In this document: positions 1 through 11,900 of the stretch, in pieces
Numbering within the stretch: the stretch's first letter is position 1
Layout of the letters: each line of letters starts with the position of its first letter
From: Camarhynchus parvulus
Lineage: Eukaryota; Chordata; Aves; Passeriformes; Thraupidae
Direction of reading: 5' to 3'
NCBI RefSeq assembly: GCF_901933205.1
Contig: NC_044572.1
Coordinates: 27,242,501-27,306,500, forward strand
Length of the DNA stretch: 64,000 nucleotides
Notes under the pieces: generated by a model
Told to the model about the DNA's origin: nothing
Database searches by the model: none
What the model saw: only the letters and a program-made list of their open reading frames with translations
Program-made: the position numbers and the translations under genes

Positions 1-2219
1 AACAGCTTGTGCCATTGATTTCTAATCTACACTAAAACTATTGTGGCCTCTCTTTCACACTGTAGGCAGAAGCTTATATCACTGTGTAGGCTTTTTTATG
101 CAATATATAATAAGTATTAGTTAAGCTGGTGGTCTACTTACTGTAGAAAACTCAGAAAGTTTTAGCTTAAAATACTTTTATGTTGAAAATTTTAAAAGGC
201 TTTTATTTGGAAAGTTCATGTAATATTATATGTACTTAATTCTACTTAAGTTGAATAAGAACTATTAAGTTCTTATTGTCTCATTCCCATTTTAAAAATA
301 CCCTAATATTTAATTCAAATCTAGTTTCACTGTTTGACAAGATGCCTCAAAACATTGCCATGGTTCCTTCATTTTTGTATTTAAATTTGTATAAAGCATA
401 TCTGTGGGTGGTTCATTTTTTTGTTATGAAGATTGATAAAACTCTGAAATTAAGTGGCACAGTATTTTTAGTATAGTTTCATCCATGTTACAGATATTTG
501 AAGTAGGTTTCCTCAGACAGTTACATGTAGAAAAGTTCATGTAAAGCTGGTGGGTTTTATAAGTTAAAATGATTAGGTTCAAAACATAACTTTAGACACC
601 ATAAACAAAATTTATGAGTAGACAATGAGCTTAATACATATGTTTAATGAGTAAATTGAAGAAAAGGAAAAATTTAATATTGCTGCAGTTGTCTTTTTCA
701 GTTGCTTGAGTGTATTTATGTTTTCTGCCAGCCCCAGACTTGTAAATGTTATTAGATTCTTATGTGTTATTTTTAATTTTGCTATTTTGTGAGACATATG
801 CACCACTGTCATTGTTTATACAAATGGCAAAACAGGCAAAAGAATTCCTTCTGTCTTGGCCGCCAGACCTTTGGGAAAAGCAATGCTTCAGCTTCTCTTG
901 GTCTTTTTGAGACTTTCTGTGTCTTTGTCAACAAGGGGAAAAATCTGGAATTAATTAGAGAAGTCATTGTTGAGTGAGCTAAAAAATGTTTGGGTTTTTT
1001 TTCAGGAGGACTTTTTAATGAAAGTTTGGCTCTTCTTTTAGAATGTTAACTTCAATTCATTTGTTTCAAATTCATGCTTTGATTTCTGTTTCTGAATTAG
1101 GGAAATCTAACCCCTCAATTCCATCAAGAATGATGGATTATGTGTATTCTATACAGTATTCTATACAATGACTATGTTAGGAAGTACTGACTCACAGACA
1201 GCAAAAGTAGAAATGGGGAAATGATCAAGCAAAATGTCCATGACTGGAACTTAACAAAGTTCCACTCTCTGGAATTTTTTAACTAGTGTTGATACAGATG
1301 AAAGTTAGCTACACTGGGCAGTGGTAATAATTGTGGTACCAGACCCCATTTTCAGTTTCTTATTTTAAAAGTTGGAAAAACTTGTAAAACTTAAATCACT
1401 TGGATTCAGAATTCTTCAGGTCTCCTGTGTATCTTTTAGGCGGGATGTTTTCAGGCAAAATTTTTAAGGTGAGATTTGAGTAAATGTCCTGTCTGCCCAG
1501 GTGTCCCTCTCCCCATACCTTTAAGAAGAAAAGTGAATTGAAGTCTTTGATCGGTAAATTGAATTTTGGCAAAGACCTCCCTTTCTTTCCCAAGGACAGA
1601 GGAGAAATTTATTCATGTCAGTTTGATGAAATCTGAGAAAAGGGAAGCTTTGAAGGATGAAGTGAGAGAAATAGTTTCCTCATAACTATCAGAGTCATGA
1701 TATGGCAGGTTTTAGATCATTTGTCGTTGTGCTTAGAGTGTGCTGTGCACTGTTTGAGTGTACTTATCCCTAAAGTTGGAGCTGCTACAAGACTTGCAGG
1801 GAACAGTAATGTGGATTGAGAAGATGTTAAGGACAGTATCCTTATGACTAGTAATGCTGCACTAGATAATAAGAGTAAAATGGGGCAGTGAGTGTGGAGA
1901 CGTGTGTGACTCCCCTTCTTTTGGGTCATCTTTTGTCATTGATAGAGAGATGTGGGCAGAATGTGCAGAACTCAAGAATCCACAGCAGTCAGTTGTGGTG
2001 AGGAGTAGCACTTTGCTAGGCTAAGCTTCAGTATGAATATCTCACCCAGTGCTGATGTGTGATATATCTCTGCTGGTCGGGCAGTCTTTGGTAAGGTGAA
2101 GATATTTCAGCTGCTGCTGCTCCTTGGACCAGGCTGATCCTTATCTAGCTGAATTGCCATCCTCAGATTCTCTACTCTATTCTCAGAGGGTTTAATGTTC
2201 ATGGGGTTTTTTTGTTTCG

Positions 2220-2234
2220 TTTTTTTTTTTTTTT
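2220..2234. repeat. Poly-T tract
   Basis: An uninterrupted run of 15 T follows a G/T-rich stretch. It could be a decayed poly-A tail of a minus-strand retroposon or simple slippage. No element body is recognisable beside it. Confidence 0.8.
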
Positions 2235-4447
2235 CCTCAAGCCACTACTCTGTACCATTTCATATTAACAGGCATGATGAAGTTTTTTACTCATCTACCA
2301 GAGTTTAGCATTTGCACTCTACACTTGTTTCTTTAGTAAAGCTAAGCCAAAATCTTGCAGCTGTGCTGTATGAAACAGGGCCTTGGTTACAGACAGACAA
2401 ACCTTAGAGCTGTGGTTGTCTAGTACAGCCCAGTATGGAGATCATGGTGGGACTAGGACTAGAGAAGGACCTGAATTTGGATGGTAAATGTAAAAAAATA
2501 GAATTTAAATAGTGTGCAGAGGCAGCAAAATGCAGACTATTCAAGCTTCAGGACTTGTGCAAAGTTGGACTGATTAGAAAAAGACACTGAAATAAGAAAA
2601 CCGCGTGGATAATAGTCAGAGGAGGGAGGATACTGAAACTGTTTAAAGAGCCAGGGAGGGGTAGTTGTGGATAGGCATCCCATGTGAAAATGAGAAGTTT
2701 GCTATGGTCAAGACAAGTCAGTGACACTGAAATGGAGAGTGGGTGACTGGAAAATGGCATCTTAGTAAATTTTCACTACTTCATTGTTACAGGTAGCAGA
2801 AGATATTTATTATGATTGCAAAATTAAAATCAAAACATTTACAAAAGTAGCAAAGAAGTATTTATTAAAAAGAAAAAGTATGAATAGCAAACATTAATGA
2901 AAAAAAGTGCTAAAGCATAATTAACATTCCTTATATAGTTACAGTTCCAATGTATTTATTTTGTATACTTTAAAACTCTTTATTCTAAATGCAGAACAAT
3001 GTTGATATACAACTTCATATATTAATTAATTAATCCACAACCCTTCATTAAAAAGCGTTTTTTTTCTGAAGTTCCATGTTTTCTTAGATATTTTCCTTGA
3101 TGTTAGATGCTGTTGTTCGTCTATCTTGACCTATTAATTAAAAAATAAAGTAGCTGAGTAGTTTGGAATATTTTCATTTTTTCTGTTTTCCTCTGTACTC
3201 CAGAAATGAGTACGAATGGAGAGATTTCAGAAATTAGTAAATTATAGTCACAGATTCAAGCACTTTGTAGTATTCTGAAATTGAGTTCTTCAACTTCTTT
3301 GTTTCCATCATTTTTACCTTTTGTCTGCCTGCCATTCTAATGGGTTGATAGAGTCACATTCTGTGTTATTTTCTTCTAGAGAGGAAAATATACTGAAAAG
3401 GAATATGGGGGAACAAGGGCATTTCAGAATGACTATGACCGCTAATAAGACAAAATGCCAAATCTACTCTGTAGTTCCAAAGTCATGCAGGATGATAAAT
3501 AATATTCTTTTATTTCATATTTTTCTCACAAATTAAACTTTTAAAGATAGAAATTTATATAGATGCATTGTTTGAAATGCATTTAAGCCTCCTTTTGATT
3601 GCTTTTAAAAGTTATTTAATTTCTGCCTGGACTAATGGTCTGACATTTTTTAGAGGGAACCAGTGTTACTGATCTGACTGAAAGTGCCCAACAACAGCAG
3701 TAAAAAAAGTTTAGGAAAATGGTGAAATTAAATATCAAATGGAATAATTTGATTCACCTTATGCCCAGCATGTTACAGGGTGAGACATTCCTTCTTCCTA
3801 CTGGTTTCATTTTGGTTTAGGTTTGTTACATATAGATTTTACTGCCAAGACATAACGCCAAGAATATGTATATCCAAACAAATTATTATTTTTCTGTCTA
3901 CAAAGGTAGTTTTATCTCTTGATTCAGTTGAAACAAACTTCATGCTTTATCTAGACTAGGTTATTGGTGAATGTGCTGAAAGTAATACTCAAGAATACAG
4001 TTGTGTATGTGGTAATGACATTGCATAATGTTTTACTTGACTTTCATTTTTTGTCATGATGAAGTAATTTTCTTAAGGGTCCTTTATTGTATTATTTGAG
4101 AAAAAACTTTTAAGTAAGCATGTTACAAAGGACATAATGGTATTTAATTTCACTGTACTTTTTCAGTTCTTTTGAAAGTGATTTCTTTAATACTTAGCAC
4201 TGAGTTTCACAAACAGAGCATCTTACTGGTACACTGTTCCCAAACTTCTGGCATGGTGTTAAATGCTATTCATTAATAGATTTTTATATATAATACAATT
4301 TATCTTTGTCGTTTCTTTTAATATATATGTATTATGTCTGAATTTTATTTGCATACATTCAACCACGGTATAGACAAACTGTGTTATAACAAATGTTGTT
4401 CTAAGTATATTGTTGAAATAGTCCTTTTCAGTGCTTTTAGTGATTTT

Positions 4448-4470
4448 TAATCAAGCTTTTAGCTTGATTA
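4448..4470. repeat. Perfect inverted repeat, 10-bp arms
   Basis: The left arm TAATCAAGCT (4448-4457) and right arm AGCTTGATTA (4461-4470) are exact reverse complements around a TTT spacer. It could form a small hairpin, but isolated AT-rich repeats of this size may occur by chance. Confidence 0.85.
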
Positions 4471-4985
4471 TGATGTAATACAAATGCATCTATTCTTTAT
4501 ACCTATTGGTTAACTTTCTGGCTTCTTTTGGAAAAAAACCTATTACTAAATTTTGCATGCTTAAGGACTAGTGTGAAAGAAAATCATAATTCATTTTTTG
4601 TGCATTTCAGAAATAGTCCATTTCCACTTAGAGACCTGTTATCTTTCTAGAAAGTTTTAATACTGAAGACTGAAAATTAACTATGAAATTATAATGGAAT
4701 ATATAAAATGTTTTCTTTGTAAGTTAAGCTTTTCTACATCTGTCAATCAACTTGAGAAATTTTATGGCCATTAAAAAAAGGCCCAGTGTTAAGGTGCTTA
4801 TTTTAAAAGACAGGTGTTTGTATGAACTTTTCAAGTGAATGCACGAAATTTTCCCTCCTATTGCTTTCTTACTCTTTATTTTGTTTGTAAACACATCTGT
4901 GAAATTTTTCCTTAGGCCATTTTGTGTGTAAAGGTTTTATTGTGGAGTTGTAAATATAAATGAATAATACTAGTTTTCTGTGGAG

Positions 4986-5068
4986 TTTTTGGTTTGGTTG
5001 TTTTTTTTTTTTTTGTTTGGTTGTTTTTTTGCTTTGTTTTTGTTTTGGTTGTTTGTTTGGTTTTTTTG
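4986..5068. repeat. T/G low-complexity tract
   Basis: A long run of T interrupted by G and a few C, made of TTTG and TTTGG units. It has no coding potential; the minus-strand open frame across it is Lys/Gln low complexity caused by the tract. Confidence 0.85.
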
Positions 5069-5734
5069 GATGACTATCAAAATGCTTTAGATATGCTTCC
5101 ACTTAAAAAACTTATGTGTATAACCTCTTCTGGCTTTTATTTGGTTAAATGTTTATAGTGTCTAGGTTTCAGTAGAATATGAATTCACCTGTCAGTCTTA
5201 AGGAAAGGGCCTTTAATATGACTAGTGCCATTGAATTTTAAAATGGCATCAAGGACACAATATTTTACTATTTGTGCACAAGAAGATTGATTATAATTCA
5301 GTTTCCAGTGCCTCTTATCGTGCACTATTGTCTTACATAGAGCCAGATACTATCTGTAAGAGGACTGGAAAGGAAATTTCTTATCCCTTATAACTGACAG
5401 AAATCCACTACTTACCCATGCACTGGGCATCTCAGGATTTTATTCAGCATCGTGGCTTCCCATCCTGACCACAGGAATTGGCAGAGTTTTCTAGTAGTGG
5501 AAATGAAAGCTTTTAGAATATCAAGAACAAATTATCATAGTTTCTTAATTGTTTGTTCCCACAGAGCTGAGACATAAGTATTCTTGAGCTCACTACACAA
5601 TTCTTTGTACGGAAAAGGCATCTGCTGATGTTCCCTCTAAACCTCCTAAGCTGCAGGTTGTGGCTGTGAGCCCTTGTGGTGAGAGCCCTCCCTCTCTCAA
5701 CTAATGAGAGTTTGGTAGCACTGTGAGCCACAAA

Positions 5735-6330
5735 ATCAATGAATCACAAAATATGCTGAGTTGGAAGGGACTCTTAAGGATCATCAAGTGCAATCCCAGC
5801 CCTGCACAGGAACATCCCCAAGAATCACACCAGGGGCCCAAAAGTGTTGTCCACAGTTCTTGAACTCTGCCAGGTTTGGTGGTGTGACCACTTCCCTGGG
5901 GAGTCTGTCTCTGTGCCCAACCACCCTCTAGGTGAAGAATGTTTTCTAATATGTAACTTAAACGTCCCCTGACAGAACTCCAGGCCATTCCCTTGGGTTC
6001 TGTCACTGTCACCAGGGGGAGATCAATGCCTGTCCCTCGTCTTCCCCTCACAGAAAGTTGTAACTGCAATGAGGTCTCACCTCAGTCTCCTCTTCTCCAG
6101 GCTGAACAGACCAAATGACCTCAGCCCCTCCACATACAGCTTCCTCTGAGGGCTCTTCACCATCTTCATTGACTTCCTTTGGACACTCTCTTATAGCTTA
6201 ATGTCTTTCATGTGAATTGTGGCACCCAAACTGCCCCCAGCACTCAAGGTGAGTGCAGAGCAGAGCGGGACAATTCCCTCCCTTGCCTGGCTGGCAATGC
6301 TGTGCCTGATGCACCAGTTCTCTCCCCCCG
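5735..6330 (-). mobile_element. CR1 LINE, 5'-truncated, minus orientation
   Basis: Read on the plus strand, the copy starts with the reverse complement of a CR1 3' end: AATCACAAAATATGCTGAG, then TTGGAAGGGACTCTTAAGG and a GATCATCAAGTGC-like motif. It continues through the familiar CR1 segments for 'agaatcacaccagg', 'tctccaggctgaacagacc' and 'ctggcaatgctgtgcctgatgcacc'. The 3' end is therefore at about 5735 and the 5' truncation near 6330. The minus-strand open frames inside it are element-derived and broken. CR1 is the main LINE of birds. Many substitutions against the family pattern suggest an old insertion. The inner boundary is uncertain by tens of bases. Confidence 0.88.
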
Positions 6331-8689
6331 GGCTCCCTGGGGTACTTTGTTATTAGACAGGATCTAGAGCTCGAGCTGTTTCCTTCTGTCGTTTGACTCC
6401 TGCTGGCTTTCAACCTATTCTACCTGCCTTGTTTTCTGGTACAGGAAAATGCTGTACCAGACTGATAGAAAAGCCTTACACTGGACACCTTTTGGTGTGT
6501 TGCAGCCATTGCTCTTCCCTCTTTCACAGAGCATGTCATTCATCATTTCAAATATGAGCAACCCCTCTGCCCTTGTTAAATCTTTGCCGAGTGCTCTCAG
6601 TTACTTTAATGTATTTGACAATGGATCCCTTGATCTTTCCCAGTACAGGGGCAGGGCTGACCAACCCATGATTTCCTAGGTACTGCTTACTATAATTTTT
6701 TATTGTGCATATCTCACCTCTTTAACATGGGCTCATCTTAGCATTTTTCAGTTTTCAGAGTCCTGCCTTGGCTGTTATGGTGTTTGTTAGAGCTTACATT
6801 GGAGTCTGACAGAGATAACAAACATCCATTTCAGAAACACTGAATAATTCCTGTGGACTGAAATATATCCAGATGTACTAGACCCTTACTTGCTGCTTTC
6901 CTGCTGTGGGCTGTCCTTCTCTATCCTGTGTCACACTAGTAGGCATGGAGGTCTGAGGCCATGTTTTCACTGTGCTTGCCGATGCGTTGAGCTCAAAGGC
7001 ATCACATGCATGGCCCCTTCTGCTTTATTTCTCTGAGCTCCGAGTCAATTTTCTTTTAAAAATGCCCTTTTCACTGGGCAGCCTTCCCTTTCATGACAAC
7101 TTCGTGCAAGATTCAGCCTAGCAGTGCCTTTGACAAGCCAACACTTCCTCTTCCAAAACCATGATAACAGCCTTTTGTGGTCTTCCTTATGGAGAAGTGG
7201 TAAATTCTTCTGTAATTTTAAATCATAGCAATGGTAAGAGATTGTACTTGCACCTCATTACGTTTCTGGCTCAGTGTTTCAATAAGCCATAAAGTATCAC
7301 TAGTGTCATTAATATTTTCAATCTAATTTATAAATAAAATTGGATTGTAATTGATTTCTTAAGCATAGGAACAAGTGCACCACAGGTTTTGACCTGGACT
7401 GTGAATATGCAGCAGCTTGATGAAGAGGTTCCCTGTGATCCTGTAGAGACTTTTGAATGTCTCACAGTAGAACTGTTACAGTTTGAAGGTTTCGGGGAGT
7501 GAGAATTTTGAGAGGAAAATATATCTTGAAGAATAATTTACTTTGAAAGGAGGAAAAAAATGCCCATCTCCTAGCTCTGAATCTGTGTTTTATATTTGTG
7601 CTTGGTAGAGCAGCAGAGCAAGAAACCAGAATTCCTACTTTGGCTTGTTTTGTAGCATTTGTGATAGTCATGCTTAGATTTTAACATATTGAAGTCACAC
7701 AGAAGGTTCTAAATGCTTCACAGGTATCAATAAATTATCGATAACTGATGGCTAACTTAAAGGCATAGGCCTGTATTTTCACTGAATACAGTATGAAAAC
7801 TGTACAGTCCAGTGACTTTGGTGTTGACTGTCTATTGTTGAAATTGAAACAGTGAAGTGAAATTTAGATTTTTCTGACAGAATTTATCCATATCCACTGA
7901 TAAAGAGGCAGCCCAATAAATTACTTAATTTACTTTTCTGTAAAAATAAACAAAAAATTATAATAGTATTATATAATAATAACAACTTAAGACTTTCATT
8001 TATATGCTGAAATGGGAAGCATATCCCTTACACCATTTCTTTTATTTTAAAATACTCTATTCAGGTTTTTTTATTTCAAATGAATGTTATAATCTAATTT
8101 CTTTATATGGCTCTGCTAGTTAAAATATTTCTCAAAGTATGTTCTATAAATAATAAACCAGTTCTGCATTTGAAGGAAGTTTAGATTTTTATTTCCAGTA
8201 AAATATTTGTAAGATTAATGGTATGCTAATATATTTATAAAGTACTTAAGGGGTACATGATTCTCAAATTAACAGAAACAGTTAGAGTGACAGTACTCAT
8301 AATACAAAGCTGTGTAACATATAAAATGTACATATTTTTATTGAGTTTATGCTTTTGAATTTACTGATAGATGAAGTCATAATTACTTACTGTTTTTGGA
8401 ACACATAATTTTACAGAGAAGATACTCTGTATCAGTTACTGTCAACAGAACTGAAAGTGACTGGTACTGAGGGTCAGTTGTGTTTTCTCTGAAAGTGTTT
8501 CTGCAGGCATGTCTGGTGCACATTCAGAGTGGCCTGAATGTTGCTGCTGCTGTAGACACCTGAAAGCTCTTAAACTCTGGAATTATATAGACTAGACATA
8601 AAAAGTTAAACTGAGCAGAGCTGTTATCTCCTGTGATACAAGAAGTTGGGAAGGCAGTGAAGGACTGGCACCTGATCTTTAACTCCATT
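6331..8689. other. Intronic sequence, no gene seen
   Basis: Sequence from about 6331 to 7150 is somewhat richer in GC than its surroundings and may include older repeat debris, but I recognise no family. The remainder is AT-rich intron with no convincing exon, RNA gene or regulatory cluster. Confidence 0.55.
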
Positions 8690-8930
8690 TTTGTTGCTCA
8701 TTATCAGAGGAAAGCTCACATTTATGTCTAATCCAGCGACTCACATTTTGTTAGCCAGGCATGTTTTGTGTGCACAGACAGCATAAGGCTAAAGCTGGGT
8801 GAATAACGGGCAACTTAGCTCACCTGTCAGCTACATATTGCTGGCAACGTCTAGTGCCACATCCCAATTCAGTTTCATTAGCATATAATGATGATTGCAT
8901 TATTTATCAATACTCCTCTCAAAGCTTTGT
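8690..8930. promoter_or_regulatory. Candidate conserved non-coding (enhancer-like) block
   Basis: This stretch differs from the surrounding intron in having many transcription-factor-like words close together: E-box CACCTG followed by CAGCTA near 8822-8833, TTGGCA-like halves, and ATTAGCATATAATG with ATTGCATTATTTATC near 8878-8908, which resemble POU/octamer and homeodomain sites. The block has no open frame of note. Motif density alone does not prove function; the call is an inference that needs cross-species alignment. Confidence 0.3.
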
Positions 8931-11900
8931 AACTCCCTATATATGGTTTTTCCCCTCTAGGTTTTATGCAGTTTAAAATTAACTTAAATTTTGAGGTTCC
9001 TAATGGTACACTTATTTTCTGTTAAAACTGTGGAAAACTGTACTTGATTTCATATATAAAGTAACCAATTATTAATTATTATGCTTATTGCATACCAACC
9101 AGTTTTTTTTTTCTTTTGAATGTAAGTACTCTACTGAAAATTAGTACAGTCTAATACAGTGTAGATTACATGATATTGTTCAGTTGGGATTGCGTTATAC
9201 AAACCTTAACTCAATATTTTCAGTTCATAATAATTATGATGATAAACATAATGCTCTATGATCTGTTTTTCTACTTACATAATATGTATGCTGGCAGTCA
9301 CAAGACTCAATTGGATTCATGGCTTGGCATTCAGTTGAATGTAATTTTTTTTTTGCAGTGAGTACAGAGATTAAACTCGAAAATGGGCTCCTCATGCTCA
9401 TTCTAAATAATAGCAGGAGGAAGGAAGGGTTTTGCTTTAAGTGGAAAGGGATAGTCACTCCTTGCAGTTTAAGCACTGAATCAGATAGAGACAGCTGCAG
9501 AGGCAAGATATGCATTGCAAAAACAGATCAATTGGAATCAGTCCCATCCAAACGAAATTACATCACTCAATAACCTTCTTTTCAAGCCATTGAAGTCTTC
9601 TGGCCCAAATTTCTCTTGTCAAGTCACTGAGTTTTGCCAATGATTAAAGTATCTTGAAATTGCTTCGATAACATCAGGGACCTTGTTGTGACAAGGTCTG
9701 TAAAGGCAGTCATTTAAAAGAGAAAGCTGGGTTTCATGTAGGGTATTGAGCGTATTGACTGTGTATTTTTCATGCGTTCTCAGAAGCTGGTATTCACAAA
9801 GACAGTACAGAATGAAGGAAAATGACATATCCTATACAAAAGATTAAATAAAGTATTGGTATCATAAATATGAAATGGTTTCAGTTTTCCTCTGAAGTCG
9901 TTTGAAAATGTGTTCTTGTTTTGAAGTGGGCATAGAAGTACTTGAAGAACAGAATTCTGTCAGTCAAGACAGTCAACATGTATATACAGTGACTGGCACT
10001 AAATGTTGTTGTTTATGTTACCATAAATACTAAGTTACTAAGACAAAGCAGGGCTCTTCTGTTCCTTTGGTACCTCAGATGCTGTCCTGCAGATGACTTT
10101 TTTACAGGCTAATCAGTGTGTATATTAACAGATAGAAATCTTTAACTGTTCAGGAAGCATTTATTAATATTTATAACTTGATCAATGCTGAGAAAATTGA
10201 AGTAATTAGCAATGTCTAGAATCATTGCTTATCATTGTTTTCGGGGTCTGATTTGGGGCTTTTTTCCCCTCTAAAGAGCTCATTCGCTTAATAGAGCTGC
10301 TGGGTACAGATGAATTTCTGAGATGAGATAGCGTGAATTTTAAAAATGCATATTACTTAGCATCTTTACCTTGTGAAAGTTAGTCGCAAATACCCCAAAT
10401 TGCTCTTCAGCCTTAGCAGACTTAACCTGGCGGGAGAGTCCTAATTTTTCAGAGTTGCTAAGGTACACTAAAGCAGCTTCTTGCCTTCAGACCCTTGAAG
10501 ATAAACTGATTTTACATTGTAGTTGAAAATGTATTTTTACTTGTGCCCAGTTAGCAGCCAGAAACATTGCCCTTACAACAGCCATTTAACCTGATGAAGG
10601 CAAGTATTAAAATGGCTAAAAAAGAACCAGGATCAAAACTGCTCACATAAGCATTAAGTTTGTCTGTGATTTGCCATTTTCTGAGTCTGTTACATAAATG
10701 AAGAGTAAAAAGTATTGAAATAACTTGTGGGGTTTCTTGTCCTATAGTCTTTTGAAAAGGAAATCTGCACATAGATCTTAGACACCTTCCCTTTACATAA
10801 TATTTACTTCAATGAGGAAACAGATGACAACCATGTGTGGTAAGGGATGAGGGAGGTTGGTGTGTTTCTTCCTCTTTGTACCAAAATTTGAAGGAAAGTG
10901 CTTTTATAATTACTTTTTTTCCTGGATTGAAGGAGAGCTGGGAGAGAACAACTCTTCTAAAGGACCAAATATGCAATTGAGAACCTTCCTGTTTAAAACA
11001 TCTATTATGGCATTATCTGTGATGCTTTTTTCTTTATTAATATTTGTTGGAAGGCTGTTCAGTTTTGCTCGCCATCCTTATTTCAGATTTTTGTGCTCAC
11101 TAAATCCTTTTCCTAAGTTAGGCTATAAATATAAGTTCAGCTATTGCAGACAAATCTGAGTACTTCAGTCAGTATAAATTTGAATGGATGTACAGGAATG
11201 GGAGCAGTTCCTGGCTGAGGAGGTGCTGGTAGATGGTGTGTAGGCATGGAAGAAGAGCAGAAGGAGACTAGAGCAGGAGAAATGTCATCAGTGTGAGTGG
11301 TCTCAGGGCAGTAGTCAGTTATCAGATGAGTTTGCTGTTGTGTTACAGTAATACAATTAACTACAATAATTACAAGCTATTGTATTTATATATTCATATT
11401 CCTTTGTCTTTTAACAATATTTAACTAGCTAGAACAAAAAAAAATTCAATTGTTTAAATAAAGCCAGTAGTGATTCCTTAATTAATAATACTTCAAACAT
11501 GACAGGGGTGAAGATAACCCTAGAACGTGTAAAATAAATGATGTCAAGTTAAATTTTTAATAGAACAGAAATGGAAAAATTGACCAAATATTTTAAAAAT
11601 AATTTCCTTTTAATATATGAGTAAACATTCTAATATCCTTTAAATTTCTTGATATGTTGTTACCAATAAAAATGTAATACACAGAAATATTACAGGAATA
11701 ACTAGTTCAGGTGTAGGTTACTTACACTTCCTACTTGATGTCTGTGTTTCTACAGCCTTACCTGAAGTGCTACAAAATATTAGGATCTTTTCTCAGTAGT
11801 TACAGGTTTCCTCTGAGATCCTTGTTTGTACTTAATTACTTTTATTTGTGAGCTTATGAAAATGTAACTGATTATTTTATTGGTTCAGCGGTGAAGCTGT

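Larger units (their letters stand above)
1..5734. other. Intronic sequence, no gene seen
   Basis: AT-rich sequence with frequent stops in all frames. The open frames here are all under about 80 codons and none shows a recognisable domain. It holds a 15-base T run at 2220-2234 and a T/G low-complexity tract near 4986-5068. There is also a perfect short inverted repeat at 4448-4470. From the position and strand of the PHF14 exon at 23836 I infer that this is part of the large intron upstream of that exon. No upstream PHF14 exon, for example the first half of the same PHD finger, was found. Confidence 0.6.

Noticed and set aside
5701..6413. Minus-strand open frames of 122 and 71 codons
   Set aside because: They lie within the minus-strand CR1 copy and reflect its GC-rich 3' part; no intact reverse-transcriptase motif is present.
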